This document shows positions 45,016 through 55,752 of a stretch of 64,000 nt of DNA, in pieces. Each line of letters begins with the position of its first letter. The stretch's first letter is position 1. Both the position numbers and the translations under genes were made by a program. Origin of the DNA: Antedon mediterranea (lineage: Eukaryota > Echinodermata > Crinoidea > Comatulida > Antedonidae); the NCBI RefSeq assembly GCF_964355755.1, contig NC_092671.1, positions 22,897,070-22,961,069 of the forward strand, in the 5' to 3' direction. The notes beneath the pieces were generated by a model, which was not told the origin of the DNA, did no database searches, and saw only the letters and a program-made list of their open reading frames with translations.

Positions 45016-45776
45016 GCAATGTCCCAAACGGCGCCCCGTATTGTAGAGCTTGATATGCCTACGGTGCATCATAAACGCAAAACAACTTTGGTGGGTAGGG
45101 TAGGAACCAACTTAAGTATGACTTGGCTCTAAGAAACAATTGAAAACCATTAGGCCTACTAATTCAGTTGAGTTAGATAATTTAATATTTATTGACGATT
45201 AAATCGACTTTATGATTTTCCCCGAATAGAGGTGGTTTTCACAAATTGTTTTACATTATATAAACATACACGTCGTAGTGATGTATCGTTACATGTACTG
45301 CTATTTCAATCTACTAGGACAGTGATACTGATAGTTTCAACAAAGTATTACATCGCAATGTTTTACTGTGTTTAGTGGTATATTATTTTTAAAACATGAA
45401 AACAATTAATATTTTGTTACTAAATGGATAAAGAATATATTTAAAAATTGTTCCTCTTTGCACCCATCCTCTTCCCCATCCCTCAACCCTAATGTTACAT
45501 TATTATTTCAAAACACAAATTAAGTTTGTTTAAATTTGACTTAAACAATTGGTCTCATTTTTTGACAAGTTTCTCTTTCGGAAGTAATTCCCAGGGTGCT
45601 AATTTTTGTTGAGTACATAAATCAGTGTCTATGTATTCGTTCCTGTGTAAACGACATGTATTATTGTACGTACATTTGAAATCGTCAGTTTTTTAACGCT
45701 GAAATTATTATGTATTCGAGAACCATCTGTGGGCACGACCTAGATGGTACGCGAGCGAAGCGAGCGTACCATCTAG

Positions 45777-46781
45777 TAATAATAAATTCACCTAGTGGAA
45801 AACATAACAGGTGATGAAACTAAGCGAGTTATAATGTTGAGCTCAGATAGTAATTGCTTAATTTCATGGGTTAGTCGTTTAAATTTGACTAGAAATTTAT
45901 TTTTAGATGTTTTTATATTAAAACGTAATTCCAAATTATTCAGGACCTTTCAGTTTACCTTTAAAGTTTGTTTCTCGCAGTAAAATTTACCTTAAATCTG
46001 TAAATAGAGAACAATGGGTACATCTGATTGATCTTGCCAACAGATAAAATCTTTGAATTTCTTACAACTTTGAGGCTCTGGCGCGGAGCAGAAAATAGTT
46101 TCCCCAAATTGTTTTTACTTGATTCAGAAATATTAGTATCTAAACAGTAGATTGACGATTTTTTTATTTTAAAAAAATTTGTCGCACATGAAAAAAAAAC
46201 GCGTTGTTTTTACCCTACTTTTTAAGAGTTTTATATATGCTAATTATAGTAATTAATTAGTAAAAATGTTAGAATTTCATTAAATTTTTTTAAACTTTAC
46301 TAAATAATTGTCAAGATGCTAGTTAACGTAAGTGTAAAATATTAAAACGCTAGGTTGCTACATTTGGCTTCCAGAGGCTGTTAAACTTAATGTAAATTAT
46401 ACACCAAAAATTAACAAAATTGGCCGAAAATCGTTATTTTTCGATTTTCTCGAAAACTAAGCGATATTTTACCAAACAAACTACACATCACATTTACTTA
46501 CATCAAGGTCTACCAATGTGCAAAATATGAGCCAATTCGAAATTTTGACCCTTGCCACTAAATTACGAATATGTCTGATTTTTGGTGACAAGCACTCTTA
46601 AACAGTTTTATGATTGCATGGAATTGATGATGGCGAGCTCCTTGGTACCATATGATACAATCTGTCCATGCTTGGACAACTAGCCCCCCTACTTCTTCTG
46701 CATTTTGCGCTGACAACATTTGGCAGTATTGTTATTAGTGTCTTTGTATATACAGTATGTTTTTTTTAATTTAAATACCAG
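45777..46781. other. DNA upstream of the 46,782 exon, nothing recognised
   Basis: No conserved peptide was found in either strand. If the plus-strand gene ending at 47,204 has further upstream exons here, they are not recognisable. Confidence 0.4.
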
Positions 46782-47204
46782 GCTTCTTCTGGCAGTTCTC
46801 CACTATAACGAAAACTCAGGACGACTTCAAGCTACTAAAAAGGATGGTAAACTACAGTACAATATTGCCAAAGGCAAAGAAAGGTGCACATACAGTTAAG
46901 AAAATAATGACAGAATGCACATTTGGTAAGACGTTTACTACAGTATTAAGATGAGATGGGCACGCTGTTAAATGCATTTAAATACCACCTTGATTTATAT
47001 AATTAAATTGGTTTTTCTTTTCTGTCTGTAGGGTATGTGGATGACCTTATGTTGGAAGTTTTCATGATCGCAGATGGTGAACATGAAGTAGAAGTTGTTG
47101 ATGCACCACCTCACCTATGTTCAAGTTTTGAACATCCTGAAAAGCAGACAGCTGTTGCCAACCATTTTACCAGATTCCCAATAGTCAACAGTAACTCGGC
47201 TTAG
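46782..47204 (+). pseudogene. Last two exons of a transposon-type protein convergent with the P2X7-domain gene
   Basis: The first exon (46,782-46,925; acceptor ATACCAG, donor TTTG|GTAAGA) encodes LLLAVLHYNENSGRLQATKK, then after a one-base frame change LPKAKKGAHTVKKIMTECTF. The second exon (47,032-47,204; acceptor CTGTAG) gives GYVDDLMLEVF and PPHLCSSFEHPEKQTAVANH to a stop. I know this C-terminal block (HFNEN, TFGYVDDL, LCSxFxHP) from multicopy uncharacterised invertebrate proteins of transposon type. The frame change in the first exon suggests decay. AATAAA at about 47,426 could be its polyadenylation signal. Upstream exons were not found. Confidence 0.6.
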
Positions 47205-47261
47205 TTGACCTAAAACGTAGATGCATTTATGAAAAAATTGTACAGTACTGTACAAAAAAAG

Positions 47262-47375
47262 CCCCAGCACCATCTCGCTAGCTGCTATAGACTACATGCC
47301 TAAAACGCTTGTGGTCTGGGCCTTCAAATGGCTGATTATACTGGTGACGATATTGCAACCATGTAGATAAATGTT
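47262..47375 (-). repeat. Partial duplicate of the P2X7-domain exon
   Basis: AAAAAAGCCCCAGCACCATC through TGGTCTGGGCCTTCAAATGG to ACGATATTGCAACCATG is a direct copy, with about ten differences, of 47,633-47,745 in the gene next door. It is separated from the gene's end by unrelated sequence. Confidence 0.85.
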
Positions 47376-47530
47376 GATCAATGGTTTCTCACTGTGTGTC
47401 AGTTTAATGTATTTCATGTTTTACAATAAAAATTGTTTTGTGACAATAATGAAAACAAAAATTTACAACATTTTATCTTTTCTATTTCTTTTTAATTTAT
47501 TACAAAATTACATTATTTAAACTGCTGATA

Positions 47531-48675
47531 TCAATTGTAACCAGTAAAATTATAATCCTCTTCTGGTGGTGGGAAATGTGCCCGTATGCACGATACCGCA
47601 CACGATGGTAGTACAACCCTTAAGTTCCGGCCTAAAAAGCCCCAGCACCATCTCGCTAGTTGCCTATAGGCTACATGCCTAAAACGCTTATGGTCTGGGC
47701 CTTCAAATGGCTGGTTATACTGCTGACGATATTGCAGCCATGCAATTTCGAGGACATGGTACATTTAAACAAGCAGCAGCAAATCCAGGATGTTCTGTAA
47801 TGCATTTATAATCTCCTATGTTGTACATGGATGAACCTTCTTCCAGCCGCCGTTCCACTGCTGCTATCTCTTGACAACATCTACATTCCCAGTTTGTTGG
47901 TAGGATTTGGCAGTGGCACCTAAAAAAGTTCACAGATGTATGTAAATGTTGTGTGTCAATTAAATAAGTACAGATAAATAAACAGTTATGTTTTTTACTT
48001 CTTATGTACTGACTAAAATCTTACAATAAAGGCTAGGCATAGGTTAGAATGGCTGGTGCAGCAGTGAGTGGTGGTGGTAGCCTCAGCCCTGGTCTTTATT
48101 CAATTGATTCAAGTCATATAAAAATTCTAGCCCTAGGCTACTCAATAGGCCTAGCAGTAGGCTACTGTACCTCTCTAATTGTTGGAAGTCAGGGAAAAAA
48201 AAAAAATTTCAGATTGGTCAGGACAAGGGGTTAGGAGGCGCGAGCTGGACAAGAAGCTAGGCCTAGCCTACTAGAACAAGCGTGTTTCAGACCCCAGACC
48301 GATTTGTACAGTAAATACAGTGAGATAATAAGCACAGACATAATTTACCAATTTATTTCATTTCAGTATTAATTGTTCTAGGCTTGTACATAATAAATAT
48401 GAATTAAAATAAACTAACCAATCTAGGGACTGGGTCCGAAGTTGAATCGCATTTTCAATTTGACAACGGTCCGCGGACTCATCTTCAGAAGAATCTGTAC
48501 AGTCAGGCTCATACATGTATGGCTGTATTTCTTCTGTATTGCAATTTTGGTCATTTGTACCTTCTGTAATATCCTCTTCATCATTCTCTTTAGTTACACA
48601 TTCAGCATTTAAAGTTTCTTCGTCAAAATCATCCAAATCTGAGCTGTCAAAATCATACACAATTTGAGTTGACAT
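47531..48675 (-). pseudogene. Two-exon gene with P2X7-type cysteine-rich C-terminal domain, frameshifted
   Basis: Exon 1 (48,675-48,419) starts with ATG and encodes a very acidic stretch ending in TEEIQPYMYEPDCTDSSEDE and QSLDW. The donor is GATTG|GTTAGT. Exon 2 begins at 47,919 (acceptor TTTTTTAG), the phase restoring Trp: WCHCQILPTNWECRCCQEI, EEGSS, CITEHPGFAAACLN. A one-base frame change near 47,768 leads to AWLQYRQQY, KRFRHVAYRQLARWCWGFLG and VVLPSCAVSCIRAHFP. This is the zinc-binding intracellular domain known from vertebrate P2X7 and from many invertebrate genes lacking a channel. No ion-channel part is present. The frame change makes it a probable pseudogene unless it is a sequence error. 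Confidence 0.82.
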
Positions 48676-49210
48676 CGTGCTTTCACCGCTCAGTGTGTGG
48701 AAGGGTGGGTTGTGTGTTGCATGCTGCCAGATTTATACCACTTACTACGTCATCGCGGAAGGCTATCAAATTTCACTATTTTTTCGAGTCGTTCGGGAAG
48801 CGATCGGGATACAAAATCCGATGCAGAAAAATCACTAAAATTACTCTTTTTTCGCATGAAATTTACGTTTTCCATACATTTAATAGGTACAATTGATGTA
48901 TTTGACCACAAATATAGCCATAAATTGTATATTGGAAAACCATATTCCTATATCTTTAAAGACTGAACAGTTATCGCAATATTATTCCATTAAATGTAGT
49001 TTGTGACCTTAAATTAGGTCCAAAAAAACATAGGAAACAGGAATATAAACTACTTTCCAAACTGCAATATTTTACCTCAGTGATTTAACTTATTTTCTCT
49101 AGAACAGAACTTTTGTAGGAAAATTGATTGCATGCTTAAATTATTTACCATAATTGCATTATTAGTTATTAGTTTTACAGCGTATTTTTTTTTTTCCACA
49201 AGGTATTTTT
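48676..49210. other. Upstream region of the P2X7-domain gene, no feature recognised
   Basis: This stretch would contain the promoter of the minus-strand gene starting at 48,675. No TATA-like or other site can be singled out. Confidence 0.35.
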
Positions 49211-49521
49211 ACTCGGGGTACCCGAGTCTAGGACTTACTCATTTTCTCCTCTTCTTCCTCGGGACACTATTGAGTAAAAAGTGCGATTTTTAAAGTACTA
49301 CTCCTCCCTTATTCGTTGTAGTATTGAGCTGGGATTTTGCATGAATATATTACAGGCACATGTCCTCAAAGCTATAGAGCCGGATTTTAAAATTTCAAAC
49401 CGGATGCAGCTATTTTACGTCTCGAAGATGGTACCGTATAGCCGTATTTGGTAGGTTATTGATGTGCATGTCACATCTCGTCTTATGACGTCATTACAGC
49501 TTCGTTTGCTGTACCCCGAGT
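49211..49521. mobile_element. MITE M2, copy 1 (ACTCGGGGTAC ends)
   Basis: Inverted ends ACTCGGGGTAC and GTACCCCGAGT enclose about 310 bp containing GAGTAAAAAGTGCGATTT, GTATTGAGCTGGGAT and GATGGTACCGTATAGCCGTA. The second copy lies at 50,224-50,545 in the same orientation. Confidence 0.8.
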
Positions 49522-49611
49522 ATCGCACATTCGTGCTTTTTTGTTAATTAATTTGTTTAATTAAGAACGCACAGTGTGTGACACACACCACAGCGTCATG
49601 TAGTTATATGC

Positions 49612-49684
49612 GGAATCTTGGCGTACTGGTTATCACGTTTCGCTTAACACGCAGAAGGTACCCGGTTCGAGCCCGGGTGAAACC
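49612..49684 (+). pseudogene. tRNA-Val(AAC)-like sequence, copy 1
   Basis: GGTTATCACGTTTCGCTTAACACGC-type D and anticodon regions are present, with anticodon AAC at about 49,646-49,648. The T arm (CCCGGTTCGAGCCCGGG) is perfect, followed by GAAACC and a T run that could end pol III transcription. The 5' strand of the acceptor stem (GGAATCT) does not pair with the 3' strand (GAAACC) and the anticodon stem has mismatches, so a functional tRNA is unlikely. Confidence 0.65.
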
Positions 49685-50081
49685 TTTTTTTTTTAACTTT
49701 ATGGTGAAAAGTGCTGTATACACAGTATATCTTTTATCTTATTATTTTTTTACATACTTATTTTGTGTAATCACTATATGCTGATTATAAACAAAACCTT
49801 TGTTTTATTTAAGTTCTATATACTTGTTCTTATGTAAAAGGGTCCTACAAAAAAACGAAGCTACAGCTTTTTGATGCAGGATCCCTGTTTTCAGTGGTAC
49901 TGTAATTATGATGTACTGTAATTGATGACTAAATAAATGTGGAATAAATAAATAAATAAATAAAATAAATCGTTAATTATAACTTTTACACATGTTTATT
50001 TTGCTTTGTGCTTATTACCATATTTATTTGTAATTTAAATGGATTAAAAAACTTTGTGTAACCCACATTTTTGGTGTAAGA

Positions 50082-50153
50082 GGTTTCGTAGTGTGGTGGT
50101 TATCAAGCCTGTTTAACACGCAGAAGGTTCCTGGTATGAGCCATGGGGAAACC
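50082..50153 (+). pseudogene. tRNA-Val(AAC)-like sequence, copy 2
   Basis: GGTTTCGTAGTGTGGTGGTT opens with an acceptor strand that pairs with the closing GGAAACC, and the anticodon loop TTTAACAC is kept. The T loop has changed (GTATGAG for GTTCGAG) and the T stem has a mismatch. The two copies are damaged in different places, so they come from one better-preserved ancestor. Confidence 0.6.
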
Positions 50154-50223
50154 TATTTTTCTTAAACTTTATGGTAAAATATACTGTATACGTAATATGA
50201 TATAGAGTATATCTCGTTTTATT

Positions 50224-50545
50224 ACTCGGGGTACCTGAGTCTAAGACTCTCTCATCTTTTCCTCATCTTCTTCCATCCGGACACTGTTGAGTAAAAAGTG
50301 CGATTTATAAAGTATTACTCCTCCCATTCGTTGTAGTATTGAGCTGGGATTTGGCATGAATATACTACAGGGACATGTCCTCAAAGCTATAGAGACGGAT
50401 TTAAAATTTCAAACCGGATGCAGCTATTTTACATCTCGAAGATGGTACCGTATAGCCGTATTTGGTAGCAAGGTTATTCATGTGTAATGTGACGTTACAT
50501 CCGGTCTTATGACGTCATTACAGCTTCTTTTTCTGTACCCCGAGT
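50224..50545. mobile_element. MITE M2, copy 2
   Basis: This is the same element as 49,211-49,521, with the same right flank (ATCGCACAT). With the tRNA-like sequences it suggests an approximately 1 kb tandem duplication of a MITE-plus-tRNA unit. Confidence 0.78.
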
Positions 50546-50734
50546 ATCGCACATTTGTGCTTGTTCTACATATAAAATACACAGTCACTGAGAACACCTG
50601 TGAGTTATGTACTGGCTGGTCTATGCACCTTAAATTGCTGGTAAACGGAAGCAGCAATGTGGGTTTGATTGGTCTTGTTTATTTTTTCGGTTTTTGTCAA
50701 ATTTATCAATTGTACTTAGGTTTAAGGTTTATAC

Positions 50735-50815
50735 ACGGTTTTTCACAGGCGCCTTGAGGACTTTAGTGGATATGTGCGCTGTATAAATCTTATTATTATT
50801 ATTATTATTATTAGT
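50735..50815 (+). repeat. Retroposon 3' tail with (ATT)n
   Basis: TTTCACAGGCGCCTTGAGGA and TATGTGCGCTGTATAAATCT lead into (TTA)n. This GCGC...GCGCTATATAA...(ATT)n ending is common to many animal SINE/LINE tails. The body upstream is not recognised. Confidence 0.55.
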
Positions 50816-51291
50816 GGTGTTGTATGAAAAAAAAATGTTTGCGTCCAGAAAGAAAACACATTATATATACAACAGAAATTTAGTAGGAAAAGTTATTGCA
50901 TGCTTAGATTATTTACCGTAATTGCATTAGAAACCATGTATATTTTTTTAGATGTTTATTCGGTCATTTTAGAAAAAAGTTATAAATTAACAACCAATAT
51001 TTGTTTTTAAGAAGGTGTTTTTCTACATAGTTATAGCATGTTTTAAATATAATATATATATAGGTCTAGTGTGTTGTATAAAAAAAACATTCAAAAATAA
51101 ACCTCATTACTTCTAAACTGCAATATAATTATAAAACTTGACTGTGTGGTGTAATTTCAAAAAAATTACAAAAGAGCTTTACAAATAGTGTTATATTTAT
51201 ACTGTATATGTATTACCTTTATTTTATTTAGAAACTAAATAGTTTAATTTGCAAATAAATCACTTGGGAGTAAAGTGATCAGAAATAGTTT
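50816..51291. other. DNA downstream of the Harbinger gene, nothing recognised
   Basis: AT-rich sequence; no clear inverted terminal repeat of the Harbinger element could be identified here. Confidence 0.35.
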
Positions 51292-54284
51292 TTATATTTG
51301 GTGCAAGTTACAATAGTTCATTAATGCAGTTCTAATGTCTAACGCATCTGGGGCTGGATTATCAAAAATATTGTTTGCTTCATCTTCAATGGAAAAATCA
51401 GGCATTGCTTCTTCTATTGCATCATTTTGTTCAATACAAAAGTTGTGCAGTACACAGCAACTGCTCACGATCAAAGAGACTTTTGAAATATGCATGTCAT
51501 TTTGACGCATTAACATCCTCCACCGGCCTTTAAGGATACCAAACGCACCTTCAACAACCATATGGGCTCTGCTTAGCCTGTAATTGAACACATGTTGTCT
51601 CCTGTTAAAGTTACCACGCTCTGGAAAGGGTTTCATGAGCCATGGCATCAAAGGGTAGGCTGGGTCACCGATAATAAACACCGGCACATCCACACCATCA
51701 ATTTGAGGGGAAGTGTTCTGGAATGAATAAAAATATATAATGGGTTAAATAAATTTTAAAAGTCTCTAGCCATGCTATAAATTTGCTTTTTTAAGGCCCT
51801 GTTCAGACCCATAGCGTTAGACCATTTTAGCGTACAACGCTAAAAGAATGTGTGTCTGACAGTTGGGGATTAGCGTACAACGCGTCGTACAACGGTTGTA
51901 GCGTTGTAGTGGAAAACGGTTGATAGTACCGTTTTAGCGTACGACGCTACTGTAAGTCAACGTTGTATCCAATCAGAACGTTTCCTGTTATGACGCGAAA
52001 CAAGGTTTGACATCTTGTATCGTCAATGTGTGAGAGATGGATTTCAACAACAAAAAGGCCAGAATAAATAAGGCCTAACTAGGCCACAAATACTGTTAAA
52101 ATAAACTAGGCTACAAACTACATGTATCAACTGATTACCATTATATTTTCTAACAAATAATGACATAAATAAATGCACTTTGTATTTAAACATAGTGACT
52201 ACGATCCCGTCCCCTTTTAGGCCTAGCTAAGAGCCATTCACGCATTTCATTCAAGCTAAAAACTAGCGTGGAACATCAAGTCACTCATTCATATATACAA
52301 GGCAGACTAGACTGGACAAGTTTAATGCTAAAAACCCCCTAACTCCTAAAAAAAAATCAGTAAACAAACCAGAGGAAAGCTGTGTCTTTTTTATTAGCAA
52401 GTTAAGGGTTATTTTCAACCATGTGGTTAACACAGTCTCCATCTTCATTTAGGAGGCCTGCTTTATTTTCGTAACAACACAAGGCCTGGGGAAAATGTTT
52501 TTAACTACAAAATAAAAAAAATAGAAACATATACTACTATACTTTTGTAAAATAAATGCTGAGGTATGTTTTATTTACAGCAAATTTTGTCATAATTGTA
52601 GGGCTGAGATCTAGGCCTATATACAGTCGAAATAATGATGAAAACACGTGGGTAAGAGTACATGAATATGCAACTAGAAACAACCTGAATGACGCACTTC
52701 CGTTGTAACTATAATCGTACGCTATGGGTCTGAACACCTCATTTTTTTCTCTGCGGTTTGTAATGTGACCTTGCTAGTAACGTTGTACGCTAAAACGGTC
52801 TAACGCCATGGGTCTGAACATAGCCTAAACCTATTTTATCGTACTTACTCTTGGAAATAACTGTCCCCACTGACCTCGTTCATATATGAAAGAATTCCCT
52901 AGTACCCGGGCATCGTGCACCTTTCCTGGCCACCCTACATTAACATCTGTGAACCTGGAACCAACAAGAGAACGCCTAAATTAAGAATATGGTAGGTATA
53001 GAATTATTTTTGAGGATTAGCAAATAAGTATTTGCCATATCTTTGACAACAAACTGATACATTTGTATCACTATCTTCCATAGTATAATATAAAGTTTTA
53101 AAAAGAATATCAGGATATCCCATTAAGTTGACATATAAAATTAAGAGGACCTATTTCCGGTGTTTCAAAAATTTAATTTACAAACTATGCATTTTAATGT
53201 ATTGAAATATGGAAAGGGTACCTTAATTTGTTATCCACAACTCCTTGTAGGATCATCGAGTACCAACCCTTGTGTTTGTAGTAGTCGGCAGGTGAAAAGT
53301 GTGGTGCTTTTATAGGAATATGAGAGCCATCAATTGCTCCAGCACATTGTGGGAATCAAAGTTCATTGAATCCTACAATTGTGGCCCTCAACCTTTTCTC
53401 CGTAAGCCAAACAATATAGTTATACATTGTGTCTACTAAGGCTTGGCAAACCTCCTATACAACACGGCACACAGTTGATCTATGCACACCAAACAAATTG
53501 CCTATTGTTCTCAGTTCACAGCAAGTTGCCAGTCTCCATAAGATAATTCCCACTAACTTTTCAACACTCATGCCATTCCCAAGGTTTGAATCCTCTCGTT
53601 GTAGAGTTGGCCGCAATATATTGCACAGAACTTGAAAAGATTCTGAAACGCAGAAGTATTATGTCATGTTTAACACCTTTTTTGTAAGAGCCGGTAGTAA
53701 TTTATAATTAATGTTATTTATTAGTTTTGGTAGCCTGCCCGGCCGCGGTGGTGGACTGAAAATAGACTAAATATAAATGGGGATTGATTTATAGCCTAGT
53801 TAGGCTCTACTTACTTAGTCTGGTCATACCTACAATTGTAAGGCTGGCTATATAAACAAAAGAAGAGTAGGCCTAGGGGAGGCTAGTTTTTAACAACTTA
53901 CCTTATCAACACAACTAATACTACTAGGCTAGGCCTATTTTAGTATTTATTTAGTATTTAGGGTTTTTTATTAAATTACTACAGCTGTATTATATTCATA
54001 TTTAATACCTTGGGAGATTCTGAAGTTTTCTTTCCATAGCTGTTCTGTGTAACGTTGGCACACCGTTACATCCCACCAGTCCAGGCAAAACAATGTTTTG
54101 CCTTGGCCTTAAGTACTCCAGCAGCGAAAATAGTCCTTCTTGCTCGCCTACGTGCCCTTATTATATTCCACATAACATTATTCCGCTGTATTTGCTGGTA
54201 GATGTTTAGTGGGTTGACACGCAGTTCTTGATTAAAAGCCCAGAAAAGGGATATCAGTAATATAGCACTACGAAAAAGGTCCAT
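51292..54284 (-). pseudogene. PIF/Harbinger transposase, four exons, with two internal stops
   Basis: Exon A (54,284-54,009) starts at ATG (MDLFRSAILLIS) and, after a frame change near 54,070, has YTEQLWKENFRIS. Exon B (53,642-53,222) reads SFQVLCNILRPTLQ, VGIILWRLATCCELRTIGNL, FGVHRSTVC, then a stop, and GFNEL, a stop, FPQCAGAIDGSHIPI (first catalytic Asp). Exon C (52,954-52,849) has FTDVNVGWPGKVHDARVLGN. Exon D (51,717-51,292) has VFIIGDPAYPLMPWLMKPF (second Asp) and MVVEGAFGILKGRWRM (Glu). All introns have GT-AG borders and phases join correctly. The DDE triad is intact, but stops and the frameshift indicate a dead copy. The companion Myb-like gene was not found. Confidence 0.9.
51795..52825. 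mobile_element. 1.03 kb Harbinger-type MITE inside the Harbinger intron
   Basis: Ends GGCCCTGTTCAGACCCATAG and its diverged complement (CTATGGGTCTGAAC, CATGGGTCTGAACATAGCC) are inverted, and TAA flanks both sides (51,792-51,794 and 52,826-52,828). A 3-bp TWA duplication and a GGCCCTGTTCAGAC end are usual for PIF/Harbinger. GCGTTAGACC and AGCGTACAACG recur as sub-terminal inverted repeats. No coding capacity. It lies between exons C and D of the transposase pseudogene. Confidence 0.85.
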
Positions 54285-54744
54285 TTTAAACACACGTGTG
54301 AAAGAGACAGCAAAGCGCAGGCGATTTAAACAAAACAACTTAGGTCAATCAAAAACTTCCGGAATTTGAATTGCGTTGTGGGTAATGATGACGTGATTTT
54401 AAAAACCGATCACCTGAATAACCGATTAAAGTAGTAGCAATTTTCAATTGCAACGCGATTATTTTTGTGGTTTTCGGTGGCTGGAAAAAAAATCGATTAT
54501 TTTGATTTTTTCAGCAAAAACAGACCCCAAGATTAGAAAAAAAAATCATGTATGTATGCAGTCATATTTTATTTATCCATCATATATCATTCGAAAAGAC
54601 AGTGCTAAACTCTGGACATAAAGTAGAGTTTGTGACTGTCATGCACTATTTGGTTGATTTATGAACGTAGATCAAAAATCAATCTTGAACAATAAACAAT
54701 ATATTCGAATAAATACTGTATAAACTACTAATAAATAACCTTAC

Positions 54745-54849
54745 CTTTTTTCAGTTTTGAAAACCTGCAAGCGTACTCTAACACCATTTTGTGCCACACG
54801 ATTGTAACAACTCTTAGAACACTTGCACTTTGAATTGCACTCAAAAATT
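54745..54849 (-). CDS. SETDB1: SETDB1 internal exon: second half of the pre-SET zinc domain
   Basis: This exon encodes about 35 residues that contain a dense cysteine run (ECNSKCKCSKSCYNR) followed by VRVRLQVFKTEK. That is the end of the pre-SET zinc cluster of SETDB1-type H3K9 methyltransferases, nuclear enzymes that silence genes and transposons. The acceptor reads TTTTTCAG and the donor AAAAAG|GTAAGG. The exon starts with one base completing a codon and ends with two bases (AG), which join the first base of the exon at 33,949 to give Arg in KRGWGLRC, matching the family's KTxxKGWGIRC junction. The exon carrying the first pre-SET cysteines was not found between here and the right edge of the window. 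The intron that follows is about 20.8 kb and full of mobile elements. Confidence 0.93.
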
Positions 54850-55204
54850 CTGAAAAAGTAGGATGCAAGACTTTCATTGTATTGTTTCTAATACTACATC
54901 ACTGTAGAATTTTTAAATATCAAGTAAGAAGAAAATCATAACGAAGCCCTAGTGATCTTTAATATATTAGGTCTCTTCCAGATACTGTACAGATTTAGTG
55001 TAGGTATTCATAGTTTCTGAAAGTCATTTATCTTTTTCAAATCATACAGATTGAGTGAAGGATTAAACAAATCGTCTCTAGTCTTAGGGGCACAATTATT
55101 TAATAGAGTAATTAAAAATGATAATAATAATCAATATTTTTTTATTGTGGCTAATGTGGCCAAGGATTACCAATAGTAAACTAATCACTGTCCTAATCCT
55201 CCTA
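54850..55204. other. Intronic DNA upstream of the pre-SET exon
   Basis: I searched this stretch on the minus strand for the preceding SETDB1 pre-SET cysteines and found none. Confidence 0.4.
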
Positions 55205-55411
55205 ACTCCTAATACAGGGGCTATTTTGTGAACCAGTACACCGGGGGCAACCCCCTCCTCTTCTCGAAGAATGAACTGGGTTCTATAAAGTGCACACATG
55301 TTATAACTGTGTACACTGGACCTACGGTTTATAGTCCTTATTCGAGAAGATTTGTTCTACCACCAGAACTAGGAGCGAGTCGGCCTCGAACCCTTGCCTT
55401 TAGGTACGGTA
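55205..55411 (-). mobile_element. tRNA-headed SINE, copy 3, 3'-part missing, diverged
   Basis: On the minus strand the sequence has GGTTCGAGGCCGACTCGCTC, GGACTATAAACCGTAGGTCC and GTGTACTGGTTC. It stands head to head with copy 4. It is more diverged than the other copies. Confidence 0.75.
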
Positions 55412-55418
55412 AACCCTA

Positions 55419-55752
55419 TTGAGTGAGTGGCCGAGCGGTTAAGACAGTGGAACCGTAATTACGTAGCCATAACATCGGCAAGGGTTCGAGGCTCACTCGC
55501 TCCATGGTTCTGGTGGTAGAAGGACTATAAACCGTAGGTCCAGTGTACACATAGCTCATGCGCACTTTAAAGAACCTAGTACATCTTTCGAGATGAGTAG
55601 GGGGTTACCCCGGTGTACTAGTCCACACAAACACAGCCACTGTCACACACAGCCACTGTGCAAATTGGGACTGGACCGTTTAGAGGTGTTTACCACCTGT
55701 TGGTCCAGATCCTTCACTAACTGAGTTAGTGAGAATTCGAATAAATAAATAT
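55419..55752 (+). mobile_element. tRNA-headed SINE, copy 4 (tail type 2), near complete
   Basis: The head TGAGTGAGTGGCCGAGCGGT and GGTTCGAGGCTC are intact, a short stretch (GAACGAGTCTTCTCGGATA in relatives) is deleted, and the tail reads GTTGGTCCAGATCCTTCACT then GAATTCGAATAAATAAAT. Confidence 0.85.

Larger units (their letters stand above)
37410..45776. mobile_element. 8.4 kb foldback element, outer unit
   Basis: Left arm A (37,410 to about 38,130) and right arm A' (about 45,035 to 45,776) are inverted copies. Each outer end is a hairpin: CTAGATGGTAAGCTCGCTTC continuing to GCGTACCATCTAG on the left, and AGATGGTACGCGAGCGAAGC to ACCATCTAG on the right. Next inside come arrays of GACAAAATTAATTCTGTGTA-like units in inverted orientation (42,215-42,530 and 44,556-45,015), then a ~2 kb centre (42,540-44,555) with a MITE. 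Arm A on the left is separated from its array by a second foldback unit (about 38,137-42,206). No transposase is present. Confidence 0.8.
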
